This document shows positions 18,497 through 28,260 of a DNA stretch of 64,000 bases, piece after piece (positions within the stretch are counted from its first letter, which is position 1; each line of letters begins with the position of its first letter). The translations under genes were made by a program, and so were the position numbers. Below the pieces are notes generated by a model. That model saw only the letters and a list, made by a program, of their open reading frames with translations, made no database searches and was not told the origin of the DNA. The stretch spans positions 2,247,788 to 2,311,787 of the forward strand of contig CAJNDS010002190.1 of NCBI GenBank assembly GCA_905221605.1, in the 5' to 3' direction. This stretch comes from Symbiodinium natans (lineage: Eukaryota; Sar; Dinophyceae; Suessiales; Symbiodiniaceae).

Positions 18497-18565
18497 AGCA
18501 TGCTCCGCACCTTCAACGACTTCAAGGCAGATCCCGACATTTATGCCGCTCGGACTTGGCCAGAC
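18497..18565 (+). CDS. Exon-like island
   Basis: Reads SMLRTFNDFKADPDIYAART from an AG at 18495-18496 and follows a CCCTAAA array. The 3' edge is unclear because a repeat element begins here (TAATTCCCTAC, also seen near 18640 and 20258). Confidence 0.4.
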
Positions 18566-18823
18566 TAATTCCCTACGAATACCCTTTAAGGGATGATATA
18601 GGCTACCTCATTTCCTCATTCCCTACTAAGAACCAGGGAGAATACTACCACCATCAAGATCCAGAACCCCAAAGCCTGTCAATGAATCCTGTCTTCATGT
18701 GGGGGTAATGAAGGTCCCCTTCAGTGAGCTCCATGGCTTTCCCAAGCCATCTCAGAAATACCGAGAGACAGAGTCTCGGTACCCTAAACCTTAACTCCTG
18801 AACCTTTCAGCTTTTGGTTTCAG

Positions 18824-18862
18824 CACTTGCGGGCGAATAAGGGGCGGCGTAAAGCTTGAAAG
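18824..18862 (+). CDS. Short exon-like island
   Basis: Acceptor TTTTGGTTTCAG; ends before GTTTCATCAGGGTTTAGGG. Reads TCGRIRGGVKLE. Confidence 0.3.
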
Positions 18863-18872
18863 GTTTCATCAG

Positions 18873-18918
18873 GGTTTAGGGTTTAGGGTTTAGGGTTTAG
18901 GGTTTAGGGTTTAGGGTT
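18873..18918 (-). repeat. TTTAGGG array after an exon island
   Basis: Six clean TTTAGGG units just downstream of the exon-like island at 18824. Confidence 0.9.
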
Positions 18919-19015
18919 TGCCGTTAAGAAAATACCTCGAAGTCACCATGCTTGGGGCACTGGCCGACTCAGACTCTTGCAGCTTAAACTCGGTCCCTTC
19001 AGACTTAGGGACTGG

Positions 19016-19110
19016 GTAGGTAACCTAGAATCCTACTATAAATAAAACGGTTAACCTTTATTGGGCCAGGGTATTCAGCCCCTAAGAAGAGTAGGTTAGT
19101 TGAGTGGGTC
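19016..19110. mobile_element. Foldback element, family J
   Basis: GGGTAGGTAACCT, then GGTTAACCTTTATTGGGCCAGG and GTATTCAGCCCC. Related copies lie at about 37384-37435 (TTTAGCCTTTATTCAGCCCC) and 43342-43412 (GGGCCAGGGTACTCAGC). Confidence 0.5.
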
Positions 19111-19128
19111 TAAGGTGTGGGATCGAGG

Positions 19129-19405
19129 GTTCGTTTTTTTTTTTTTTTGCGGTCCGGACTTCCTGGGTTTAGAGTTTCGGGTTTGCGGTTTGGGGTTGAG
19201 GCGTGTACGTCAGGGGGCCATACAATGGCACCCAGGGCAATGGTAGTACGCTTCTTCCCTGTTTTTTTTTTTTTTTTTTTTGTGGGGGGAGGGGGGGGGG
19301 GGGCGGGGGGTCGAATACCTCAAAACCCCATTAAGCAAGCAAAAAGGGTTTCGGGGTTTAGGGTTTAGGGTTCTGGGTTTTGGGTTTAGGGTTAGGGTTT
19401 AGGGC
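19129..19405. repeat. Homopolymer and degenerate TTTAGGG stretch
   Basis: T-runs at 19134-19148 and 19262-19280, a G-run at 19281-19310, then degenerate TTTAGGG units to 19405. No gene seen. Confidence 0.8.
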
Positions 19406-19579
19406 ACCTTGTTCGTTCTCAAGTTGTTGTCCGACTGCCGATGCACCCAAACTGCACTTTCCAGGACCCAAGCTCAAACCACCCTAAAGTTCTAAAGCCT
19501 AAGCCCAAAACCCTAAACCTAAACCCTAAACCCTAAACCCTAAACCCTAAACCCTAAACCCTAAACCCTGCGATTCAAG

Positions 19580-19642
19580 CAGGTCAACAGCGTCGCCATC
19601 CGAGAAGCTCTGTCAGTGCCGCTTGGGCGCTGCACCGTGCAT
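19580..19642 (+). CDS. Exon-like island, 21 codons
   Basis: It lies between CCCTAAA repeats ending in CGATTCAAG and a canonical donor GTAAGG. It reads QVNSVAIREALSVPLGRCTV. First of eight islands (to 23293) that can be joined in one open frame. Confidence 0.55.
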
Positions 19643-19804
19643 GTAAGGCACGCGGGGTTCAGGGTTTCATAAACCCTAAACCCTAAACCCCCTAAACCCT
19701 AAACCCTAAACCCTTATAAACCCTAAGCCCTAAACCGCATAGGTGGTTCATGGCCCGTACCCTCACAACCCTCTTTGTGGGGTACTTGGGCAGAACCTGA
19801 AGCC

Positions 19805-19912
19805 CTAAAGTTTGATGGCCTAAACCCCAAACCCCAAACCCCAAACCCCAAACCCCAAACCCCAAACCCTAAACCCTAAACCCTAAACCCTAAACCCTAA
19901 ACCCTAAACCTC
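19805..19912 (+). repeat. CCCCAAA then CCCTAAA array
   Basis: A block of CCCCAAA units followed by CCCTAAA units, ending ten bases before an exon-like island. Confidence 0.9.
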
Positions 19913-19921
19913 CCCTGCCAG

Positions 19922-20000
19922 CAAAGGAAGACTCGGTCGAAGGATGCCTCTCCAAAGCCGGTTGTCATCAAACCCCACACTCCGCGGCTTGGTCTGGCTG
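19922..20000 (+). CDS. Exon-like island with flanks typical of the model
   Basis: Preceded by CCCTAAA units and CCTCCCCTGCCAG; followed directly by GTAGGGTTTAGGG. It reads QRKTRSKDASPKPVVIKPHT and on. Phase 0 in, 1 out. Confidence 0.6.
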
Positions 20001-20003
20001 GTA

Positions 20004-20215
20004 GGGTTTAGGGTTTAGGGTTTAGGGTTTAGGGTTTAGGGTTTAGGGTTTAGGGTTTTAGGGTTTTAGGGTTTAGGGTTTAGGGTTATAGGGTTTATAG
20101 GGTTTATAGGGTTTATAGGGTTTATAGGGTTTATAGGGTTTATAGGGTTTATAGGGTTTATAGGGTTTATAGGGTTTATAGGGTTTATAGGGTTTAGGGT
20201 TTAGGGTTTAGGGAA
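20004..20215 (-). repeat. TTTAGGG array with a homogenised TTTATAGGG block
   Basis: TTTAGGG units, then about twelve nine-base TTTATAGGG units (roughly 20085-20190), then TTTAGGG again. The clean block of one variant points to local expansion. Confidence 0.95.
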
Positions 20216-20696
20216 TGAGGTACCCTATACAATCCCTTGCTTCCCGCATTCCCTGCTAAGAACCGGGGGGTGGTCTCCGCGAAACGGTCGTTGTTATTTG
20301 GGTGGATGGGTTTAGGGTTTAGGGTTTAGGGTTTCGGGTTTAGGGTTTGTTTGGGGTTTCCAGTAAACTCCAGAAAGTTGGAACATGGTTTAAGGATGAT
20401 TAGGGCTGGGATTCTCTTTAGTCTACCTTTGGCGGGGTGGGGATAAGGATGTTCCAACATTTTGGGGTTTTCTGTAGGGTTTAGGGTTGAGCGACCTGAA
20501 GCAAAAAGAGGGTTCAGGTTCCGTTTTGCGGGGCAGTTCGGGGTCAAAAGGGTACGTGTTAGGGTTAAAGGGGTCTTTGTGTTATGTGGTGGAGGGATTC
20601 CGGGTTTAGTGATTTAGGGGGTTAAGGTGTTTTTTGCTGGGCATTTCGGGTGTAAACGGTTGTGTTTACGTTTTTGGGGTCATCTAGGGTTCGGGC

Positions 20697-20840
20697 ATAC
20701 ATATATATATATATATAATAAATATTTACATGTATATATATATATACATGTGTACATATTATACGTATATACATACATACATACATGCATGCATGCATGC
20801 ATGCATGCATGCATACATACATACATACATACATACATAC

Positions 20841-20930
<90 letters not shown>
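20697..20930. repeat. AT/ATAC/ATGC compound microsatellite
   Basis: TA, TACA, then ATGC units (about 20786-20815), TACA, TATACA, TA and TG runs. The ATGC core is self-complementary. Open frames here are artefacts of the repeat on both strands. Confidence 0.95.
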
Positions 20931-21017
20931 CCGTCCAGACTAGGGGTTTAGACCCTAGGGGTGGGGCAGATGGCCGACGTTGCACGTTGCATGTCATGCT
21001 TCCCGGTCTTTCCGAAG

Positions 21018-21069
21018 CGAGGGGGCCCAGGAATAAGCCCCGGCAGTCCGCGCCACCGTCTCCAGTGGG
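21018..21069 (+). CDS. Exon-like island
   Basis: Follows TTTCCGAAG and ends at GTTTAGGG. Joined in phase it reads RGPRNKPRQSAPPSPV. Phase 1 in, 2 out. Confidence 0.35.
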
Positions 21070-21213
21070 GTTTAGGGTTTAGGGTTTAGGGTTTAGGGTT
21101 TAGGGTTTAGGGTTTAGGGTTTAGGGGTTTAGGGGTTTAGGGTTTAGGAAGCCCTAAGCCCTAAGCCCTAAACAGGGTTTAGACTTTAGGGCTCTAGGCC
21201 TCTCATGTTTCAG

Positions 21214-21253
21214 TACAGACCTGCAAGTGTATCGTAGCTGTTCGACATGGGAT
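21214..21253 (+). CDS. Exon-like island
   Basis: Acceptor CTCTCATGTTTCAG, donor GTCTTT. Reads TDLQVYRSCSTWD; the frame stays open to 21295, so the 3' edge is uncertain. Phase 2 in, 0 out. Confidence 0.4.
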
Positions 21254-21671
21254 GTCTTTTCGCTGGCCCGAACGAATGCACGAAACGCCAGACACTAGAC
21301 CCTTAAATGGCATCACGTATTCTGATACTACCAGAGCAGGCCCTTGTTCCCTGTTTTGGAAAGAGAGATCAGGTACCCTTGCAAGCCCCTTAAACCAAAC
21401 AAAAAGGTGCACCCTTTTATTCCTAGGTTCCTCTTGGGTCTAGAATCTGGTTCAAGGAGCATTCCCGACTTAAGCAAGCATTCGGTCTCCCGGTGGCCCA
21501 GGCATAGGGTGGCCGAGCCACCCAGCTGCGACGAGAGGTTTTAGGGGTTTAGGGGTTTCGGGTTCAGGGTTTCGTTGGGGGTTCTTGGGGGTTCAGGGGC
21601 GTCGGGGCTTAGGGGATAGGGGTTTAGGGGTCTACGTGTCTAGGGTTTAGGGTTTAGGGTTTAGGGTGCAG

Positions 21672-21711
21672 CCTAGCCTCGGCAGTGCGCAGAGACCTGC
21701 TGGCACAAGCG
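21672..21711 (+). CDS. Exon-like island
   Basis: Acceptor GGGTGCAG, donor GTGTAG. Reads PSLGSAQRPAGTS. Phase 0 in, 1 out. Confidence 0.4.
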
Positions 21712-22099
21712 GTGTAGCGGGTTTAAGGCCCAGGGGTTTAGGCAAGCTGACGCTGCTCACAGCCCACGCATCAAGAAGAACCCCCAAAGGCAGGTGAACC
21801 AATTTTAGGTAATTCAGTAGGGAAGGCATGTTCCTCAATTCAGGAGTTTTCCAAAGAAGGGCCATGGTTGATACCCAGGCCCCTTGCCAAACCCCAGGCC
21901 CAGACACATGCGGAACGCTCTGAACATCTGGAAGCCTTGCGGGTCAAGGTTTGAAGCCCCTACTAAAATGCCAGATCCTTAAGGGAGGGAGGGGGTTCAA
22001 CGGAAGTATGTAACCCAAGGTTCCCTCTCACTCCCCCCTCCTCCGCAAGGCTCCCTTAGTTTCCCTAAGGTTCCCTACCCCTCCTTAATAGGACCCTGT

Positions 22100-22340
22100 A
22101 CCTAAACCCCTAAACCCCTAAACCCCTAAACCCCTAAACCCCTAAACCCTAAACCCCTAACCCCTAAACCCCTAAACCCCTAAACCCCTAAACCCCTAAA
22201 CCCCTAAACCCCTAAACCCCTAAACCCCTAAACCCCTAAACCCCTAAACCCCTAAACCCCTAAACCCTAAACCCTAAACCCTAAACCCCTAAACCCCTAA
22301 ACCCCTAAACCCCTAAACCTAAACCCTAAACCCTAAACCC
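22100..22340 (+). repeat. CCCCTAAA octamer array
   Basis: Mainly eight-base CCCCTAAA units with short CCCTAAA interludes, immediately upstream of an exon-like island. Confidence 0.95.
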
Positions 22341-22344
22341 AAAG

Positions 22345-22451
22345 CTACTCGTAGTGCTTCAGCACTCATGCCAAGGCTGCTACGGGCACTGCTGCTTGAG
22401 TTTAGCATGGCCTCCTTCCAGCATGCCGTTGAAGACCTGAAGCGCAAGGCT
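22345..22451 (+). CDS. Exon-like island, 35 codons
   Basis: Lies between CCCTAAACCCAAAG and GTTTAAGGGTTTAGGG. It reads TRSASALMPRLLRALLLEFS, then MASFQHAVEDLKRKA: amphipathic helices. Phase 1 in, 0 out; with the G left from 21711 the junction codon is GCT. Confidence 0.55.
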
Positions 22452-22647
22452 GTTTAAGGGTTTAGGGTTTAGGGTTTAGGGTTTAGGGTCCCGCAAGCGA
22501 GGTTGATCTTGTGGGGTTTAGGGTTTTAGGGTTTTAGGGTTTAGGGGTTTTAGGGTTTAGGGTTTGGGGTTTGGGGTTTGGGGTTTGGGGTTTAGGTTTG
22601 GGGTTTAGGGTCCTTGTTTTGGTAGAGGATTCTTTTTACTTGTCGAG

Positions 22648-22715
22648 CTTCGGGTGCCACTCTTCGAGCCCGAAAGCAACACCCCAAACGGAAACTCCCG
22701 AGTGCATGTGCAAAC
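22648..22715 (+). CDS. Exon-like island with canonical donor
   Basis: Acceptor TTTTTACTTGTCGAG, donor GTGAGC. Reads LRVPLFEPESNTPNGNSRVH. Phase 0 in, 2 out, matching both neighbours. Confidence 0.5.
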
Positions 22716-22979
22716 GTGAGCCGGTGTCATGCTACGATTCAGGACCCCTTTTCTCTAAACCCTGAACCCTAGACCCTAAACCCTAAACCCTAAACTCGGA
22801 GCCTGAAACCCCAAGCGCCAAACCACAAACCTCTCCCGCCCACTCCGACACCTGGCCGGCTCCGCCAGCCCTAAACCCGAACGAGCTGAAACACAAAACG
22901 CCCTAACCCCAACCTAAACCCTGAACCCCTGTCTCAAGCCCTAAACCCGAATCCCTGAACCCCAGAAATGCACAAACCA

Positions 22980-23205
22980 AAACCCTTTACACCCTAAACC
23001 CTAAACCCTAAACCCTGAACCTGAACCCTGAACCCTGAACCCTGAACCCTGAATCCTGAACCCTGAACCCTGAACCCTGAACCCTGAACCCTGAACCCTG
23101 AACCCTGAACCCTGAACCCTAAACCCTAAACCCTAAACCCTAAATCCTAAACCCTAAACCCTAAACCCTAAACCCTAAACCCTAAACGCTAAACCCTAAA
23201 CCCAA
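22980..23205 (+). repeat. CCCTAAA array with a homogenised CCCTGAA block
   Basis: About thirteen consecutive CCCTGAA units (roughly 23010-23115) sit inside a CCCTAAA array. Confidence 0.95.
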
Positions 23206-23211
23206 CCAAAG

Positions 23212-23293
23212 CAGCGCTTTGCAGGCGGACCTGGAGCGAGGGCGAAGCGCAGTACAGTCTGGCGAGCCAGTGCCTTCGCAGGCTCTTCTTAGG
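23212..23293 (+). CDS. Exon-like island, 27 codons
   Basis: Follows a CCCTAAA array and ends directly at GTTTAGGG. In phase with the previous island it reads SALQADLERGRSAVQSGEPV and on. Other frames are also partly open. Phase 2 in, 0 out. Confidence 0.5.
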
Positions 23294-23740
23294 GTTTAGG
23301 GTTTAGGGTTTAGGGTTTAGGGCCAAGACCCCTTGATTAAGGAACATGCCTTAGTTGAGAACGGGATCCTGAATACGACTTAAGACTTCAGGTCATCTTC
23401 CTTACGGGGTGTTGGGCTCTGTTTGGGTTGTTCGGGATGATGTAGGAAACAAGGGTGGGGTGTTGAGGGTGTCTTGGATTAGGGTTTGTTCTACAGGCCC
23501 TTCAAAGGGACGGAGCCTTGGGGACAGAGTCGCTTACAAGGAGATTTAAAAAAAGAACCTACATGGCTTTTTGGGAAACAGGTATTTTGAGCAACTGCCA
23601 TATAGGGTACCTGGAAGTTTCGGAGTTTGGAGTTTAGGGCTCTCTCCTTGCCCTAGCACCCCAAAGATCCCCAAAGTCTAAACCCGAAACCCTGAAGGCC
23701 CTCAACCCTACCATGAAATTGGAACGACACAGAGAAGATC

Positions 23741-23853
23741 CCTTGGTAGCCCGGTGGTACCCTTTACCCTTTTTTTTTTTCTGGTTTCCCTTATAAAGTA
23801 GCCAACCCCAAAAAAGGGTGCCCTGATTGCAATATGGTTGCTGGGCTACTAAG
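23741..23853. mobile_element. Foldback element, family E
   Basis: Left end CTTGGTAGCCCGGTGGTACC, right end GGTTGCTGGGCTACTAAG, with the shared inner motif CCAACCCCAAAAAAGGGTGC. Confidence 0.65.
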
Positions 23854-24835
23854 ATCCACATGGGCCTTGCGCAAGGATGGCACGCACCAACTCGAGAAGC
23901 GGCCAAAAATCCTCAACCCTCAACCCTCAACCCTCAACCCTAAACCCTAAACCCTAAACCCTAAACCCTGATGGCATCCCAAGCCCGGACCCTGGGGCTG
24001 CCTGGGCTTCCATGTCACCTCACTAGGGGTCGGGGGACTTGGTAGTATAGGGTTTTAGGGTTTAGGGTTTAGGGTTTATGGTGCAGGTGTTATGAAGTAG
24101 AGAAAGATGTGCTTAAAGGGGACACTTCTTGGGTCTATTCTTCCAAACCACGGCTTACTAAGTCCCCGCCCCGATCCTTAAAGCTCATGGGTTTCCTACA
24201 CGCCCTCTATAAGAACCTTAATTAGGCTCATTGTCCCTAAAAAATTGAGGGGAACCTGGTGGGGGGGGGGTGGGGGGGGAAGTAGGGGAACCCATGACAA
24301 GCAGGATCCGTCTGGCTACTATAGCCTTCCGGGGCGCAACCTGCTGGCGCTGCAGGCGCCTGCGTGGGTAGGATCTTGGGATTTGTTCCCCTTATTGGGG
24401 GTTTAGGGGTTAAGGTTTCGGGTTTAGGGTTTAGAGTCTACCCGCCGAGGATAGGCGGGCGTCTGGCAGTCAGCAAGTCCAGCTTCAAAAGGGTCCTAAA
24501 AATGTACAGAGCAGCATGCTAGAGCGCCGCTTCCAAAATGAGACATGATGGGTAGGGTTTGGGGTTTGGGGTTTGGGGTTTATAGGGTTTAGGGTTTAGG
24601 GTTTAGGGTCTGGGGCAAAAAGGGTTTAGGGTTCAGGGTAACTTGAGCAGGCTCTTTCGGAAATGTGTCGTGCTAAGCAGAGCGGGGCTTCGCGAGGGCT
24701 GTGAATCCGTCAATGGGAACTGCTCCCGCATTCTTTTGGTCACGTTACGGTTGGCGAACTTGGCGGGCCCCTTTGGTTCATACAGCCCTAAACCCTAAAC
24801 CCTAAGCCCCAAACCCTAAACCCTAAACCCTAAAG

Positions 24836-24928
24836 AATGGGTTCGTGCGGTGCATGTCACTCCTGATCAATCGGTTGAACACGGGATGGTGGCGCCCCAT
24901 AAGGCTGTGATGTTGATCCGACTGAAGG
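24836..24928 (+). CDS. Exon-like island, 30 codons
   Basis: Directly after CCCTAAAG; ends at donor GTACGT. Reads WVRAVHVTPDQSVEHGMVAP and on. Phase 1 in, 1 out. Confidence 0.45.
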
Positions 24929-24966
24929 GTACGTCACCGTTCCACTGATGGCCCCGTTGAACACAG

Positions 24967-25264
24967 CGGTCCTTTACGATCGCTTGCAGCATTTCTCATG
25001 CTGTGAGCAGTGCTGTGCGTCCAGGTCCTGTTGTCGACTTGCACGATGGAAGAGCGCTTGGTCATGCTTAGGAATCTCCGTTATGATATGTTGCGAGACG
25101 ATCATCTTGTCCTCATGTGCCTGTGGATTTGCTTGCTAGAGTATGGGAGTCCAGTCAGTAGCACCGGAGGCCTGTGCTTGGACAGTTTCTGGCAGCATGC
25201 GCAGGAGTTCGGATGCAACAAACGGGTTGAGGGTTTTGAGAATAAGGGCTGCTCGAGTCAGTGA
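24967..25264 (+). other. Coding-like stretch without telomere-like repeats
   Basis: After CGTTGAACACAG the frame VLYDRLQHFSC continues the previous island in phase up to GTGAGC at 25003. Further right, about 25040-25230, another frame (RNLRYDMLRDDHLVLMCLW) looks coding. I could not settle the exon borders. Confidence 0.35.
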
Positions 25265-25439
25265 TGCTCCGCAGCCCAGGTTGTAAAAATGGGGCTTCGG
25301 AGAGCACACGTGCACAGAAGAAACGCCGGTTCCTCTACCTAAGGCGCCCTCATGGGAGGGAATGTCACCTCTTGGGTTTTAGGGTTCTAGGCTTTAGGGT
25401 TTTGGGTGCGCTTCTCTTGCTAAGCAACTGTTTTAGGCC

Positions 25440-25612
25440 CTAAACCCCGGCTAAACCCTAAACCCTAAACCCTCTGCTTTAAACCCTAAACCCTTTGCCT
25501 TAAACCTAAACCCTAAATCCTAAACCCTAAACCCTAAACCCTAAACCCTAAACCCTAAACCCTAAACCCTAAACCCTAAACCCTAAACCCTTTGCCTTAA
25601 ACCTTAAACCCT
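25440..25612 (+). repeat. CCCTAAA array
   Basis: Mostly clean CCCTAAA units interrupted by TTTGCCTTAAACC, ending eight bases before an exon-like island. Confidence 0.9.
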
Positions 25613-25619
25613 CAACCAG

Positions 25620-25686
25620 GTGTATCGTCTTGTACTGCCCTGGTTCGGCTTCGAGGGTACGGAGGACCAACGTTTCGATGGCGAGG
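25620..25686 (+). CDS. Exon-like island, 22 codons
   Basis: Acceptor CCCTCAACCAG; donor GTTCCGTTAGGG. Reads VYRLVLPWFGFEGTEDQRFD. Flanked by a CCCTAAA array before and TTTAGGG units after. Confidence 0.55.
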
Positions 25687-26447
25687 GTTCCGTTAGGGTT
25701 TATGGTTTAGGGTTTAGGGTTTAGGGTTCAGGGTTCAGGGGTTAGGGTAAATCCCGAAGGGTCCATGTACCCATGTAGCACATACTTCGGCCCTAGAGCT
25801 ATTCGGCCATCTTGGTATGCCCGAGGCACCAAACCCTAAACCCTAAGCCCTAAACCCCAAAAGTGCCCCTAAAACAGGCCTCAGGTTGCACATTCATTTC
25901 CTCCAGCTCCACAAGTCTTGGGCCGTCTCTCAGGGGGGAAGAAGATGAAGCATCCTCTTAGTTTAGTAGGGTCTAGGTTTAGAGGGGTTTGGGGTTTAGG
26001 TATAATTTTAGGAGTACCTTTTCGGGCACCCATGATAAATGATAAAGGCACCCTTTTAAAAAAGGGATCCCGAAAAAGGGACCCGAATTTAGGGAGAACT
26101 CCCCATGTCCCTATCACCTTCAATCTTATGCTCTAGCCTTAGGTGAGTCTTTCATGAAAACGGTGCACAGCTTGATGTTTTTCATGAACAATATCAAGCT
26201 CTACACTTTTTCATGAAGAAATATCAAGTGTTTTCCTGAAAAGTATCAAGTCTTCGAATTTGAGCGACTCAAAGACCAGTTCGGCTCCCCCCCCTCGGGG
26301 TAGTTGCATGGGCCCTGACTATGGTCCCTTACCTCCCTTAAAGGGTTCTGATGTATGGGCCCTCCAGTTGTGCCGGGTATATAGGGGATATATAAGGGGT
26401 CCCCTTTTTAAGGGCTACGCAGAGAGAGTTCGCGAAGCATGTTGCAG

Positions 26448-26501
26448 GAGGGTGTCAAGGAGATGATCATCCACTGCGCAGCGTACCTCGACGATGCCGA
26501 G
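26448..26501 (+). CDS. Exon-like island, 18 codons
   Basis: Acceptor AGCATGTTGCAG; possible GC donor (GCGTAG). Reads EGVKEMIIHCAAYLDDAE. Confidence 0.4.
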
Positions 26502-26532
26502 GCGTAGCCGCAAGCTTCAACGCCTGCCTTGT

Positions 26533-26665
26533 CGGAGCTTCATGGTACTTATGAACCCAATTAGAACTGCACTTATAACCAATGAATCATAACCATGTTA
26601 GGGGCTTGTAAGCAGGGTATAAGTACAGTTATGACTGGGTTGTAAGTACCATGAACCTCCAAGTA
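26533..26665. mobile_element. Foldback/MITE element, family A copy 3
   Basis: Ends GGAGCTTCATGGTACTTA and TAAGTACCATGAACCTCC, inner arms CAATTAGAACTGCACTTATA and TATAAGTACAGTTATGACTG. Confidence 0.8.
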
Positions 26666-26875
26666 AGTACCCTGAACCCTAAATCCTTCAGGCTGGGCTC
26701 GTAAACTTCGAAACCCAAGCCCCAGAGTCCCGACACCCTCAGAAATTCGAACCCTAGACCATAACCCCGAACCCCTAAACCCCAAACCCCAAGCTTTGGG
26801 TCATTGTTGAGAATCATGTTACATGTTTATGAATACTGAGATCCAATAAGGAACAAGAACGATCTTGTTTAATAG

Positions 26876-26934
26876 TGCCCAAAGCACCAGTGCAAAGGTG
26901 GAGAGGCTGGTGGATGCTGTCAACCTGAAGCTGG
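26876..26934 (+). CDS. Exon-like island
   Basis: Acceptor GATCTTGTTTAATAG; donor GTATGA. Reads AQSTSAKVERLVDAVNLKL. Phase 2 in, 1 out. Confidence 0.4.
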
Positions 26935-26954
26935 GTATGACGAAGGAGGGATGT

Positions 26955-26977
26955 GGGGGGGGGGGGGGGGGGGGGGG
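26955..26977 (+). repeat. Run of 23 G
   Basis: Uninterrupted poly-G just after an exon-like island. Several G or C runs of 13-25 bases occur in the window, always outside exon islands. Confidence 0.95.
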
Positions 26978-27946
26978 CTTTGGGGTTAAGTTTTAGGGTT
27001 GAGGTTGAGGGGTTTAAGGTGTAGGGTTTAGGGCTTAGGGTTGCGGGCTTTGGGTTGAGGGTTGAGGGCTTAGGGTTGAGGGTTTAGGGTTTCGGCCTTA
27101 GGGTTGGGACTTTACTACAACTTTTTCACTTTGTAAGTTTAGGGTTCTGCTAATTTCATATCAATGGAGCTAAAAGTTAAACTTTTATTGGGGGCTTCAA
27201 GAGCAACCAAGCCCAGCTTGAATCCGAGTTCACTTGGTCGGTTTCTTTTGTGGAAACTGCCAGGGCCTATCGCATACTGCCCCTGACAGGAAGCCTGCAT
27301 CCGATTCCGCTCCCTCCTCACCAGTTTGGAGCCAGAAGCATAGTACCCCAGACTAGCGCGCTCTGTGTTGACAGTGTCAGGGGTGAGGTTGACGGTTCGC
27401 ATGGTCCTCCCCCTTGACCTAACCCTAAACCCTAAACCCTAAACCCCAAACCCACCAGGTGAAGGCCCTTGGGGTTGTCGAGGGCTTATGGGCAAGAGAA
27501 GTTCGCGGTTCAAGCTCAGATCTTGCTTGAATGTTCGAGATCATGAGAGTTGAAACCCGAAGCTCTTAGGGTTTAGGGTTTAGGGTTTGTAGGGTTTAGG
27601 GTTTAGGGCTAGGGTTTAGGGCGTCTCTCTTAAGTCTTCGGATTGCCTAGATCTGGGGACGTACATCTACAGTCAGAGAACTGGATCGGCGCCACGCGGT
27701 TGATGCGAAGCGTTTAGAACTTCATGTAGGAGCCTGGAGAATTAGAATAGGGTTTTGGGGGTTTAGGGTTTGGGGTTTGGGGTTTAGGGTTTAGGGTTGA
27801 GTTTTTTTTTTTTTTTTTTTGGGGGGGGGGGTGATTATAGTTAAAGAGACTACAAGGGAGTATTCTAGGAATTAGCACATGAGGAAATCGTAAGTACGGT
27901 GTTCCCGACAGAGAGCGCCCCAAATCACCACCCCCCCCCCCCCCCC

Positions 27947-28078
27947 AAACCCTAAACCCTAAACCCTAAACCCTAAACCCTAAACCCTAAACCCTAAACC
28001 CTAAACCCTAGACCCTAGACCCTAAACCCTATAGACCCTAAACCCTATAGACCCTAAACCCTAAACCCTAAACCCTAC
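27947..28078 (+). repeat. CCCTAAA array with a CCCTATAGA block
   Basis: About ten clean units, then longer variants containing CCCTATAGACCCTAAA. Preceded by a C-run at 27930-27947. Confidence 0.9.
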
Positions 28079-28194
28079 ACTGGACTCCGGGTGTATCTTC
28101 GGTTGCCCCTCTCTTGGGAAGTGCCCATAAAGGCACCCCGAGCCCAAACCCGAGCCCCCCTAGCCCTTGCCCGCCTGAGTTTCCATGCTCCCCA

Positions 28195-28260
28195 GGTTTA
28201 GGGTTTAGGGTTTAGGGTTTAGGGTTTAGGGTTTAGGGTTTAGGGTTTAGGGTTTAGGGT
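28195..28260 (-). repeat. TTTAGGG array
   Basis: Nine clean units following CATGCTCCCCAG. Sequence between 28080 and 28195 is non-repetitive and could hold an exon that I could not define. Confidence 0.9.

Noticed and set aside
20622-21082. Open frames of 70-150 codons on both strands around 20.7-21.0 kb
   Set aside because: They are translations of the TA/TACA/ATGC microsatellite (Tyr-Ile, Met-His-Ala-Cys runs).
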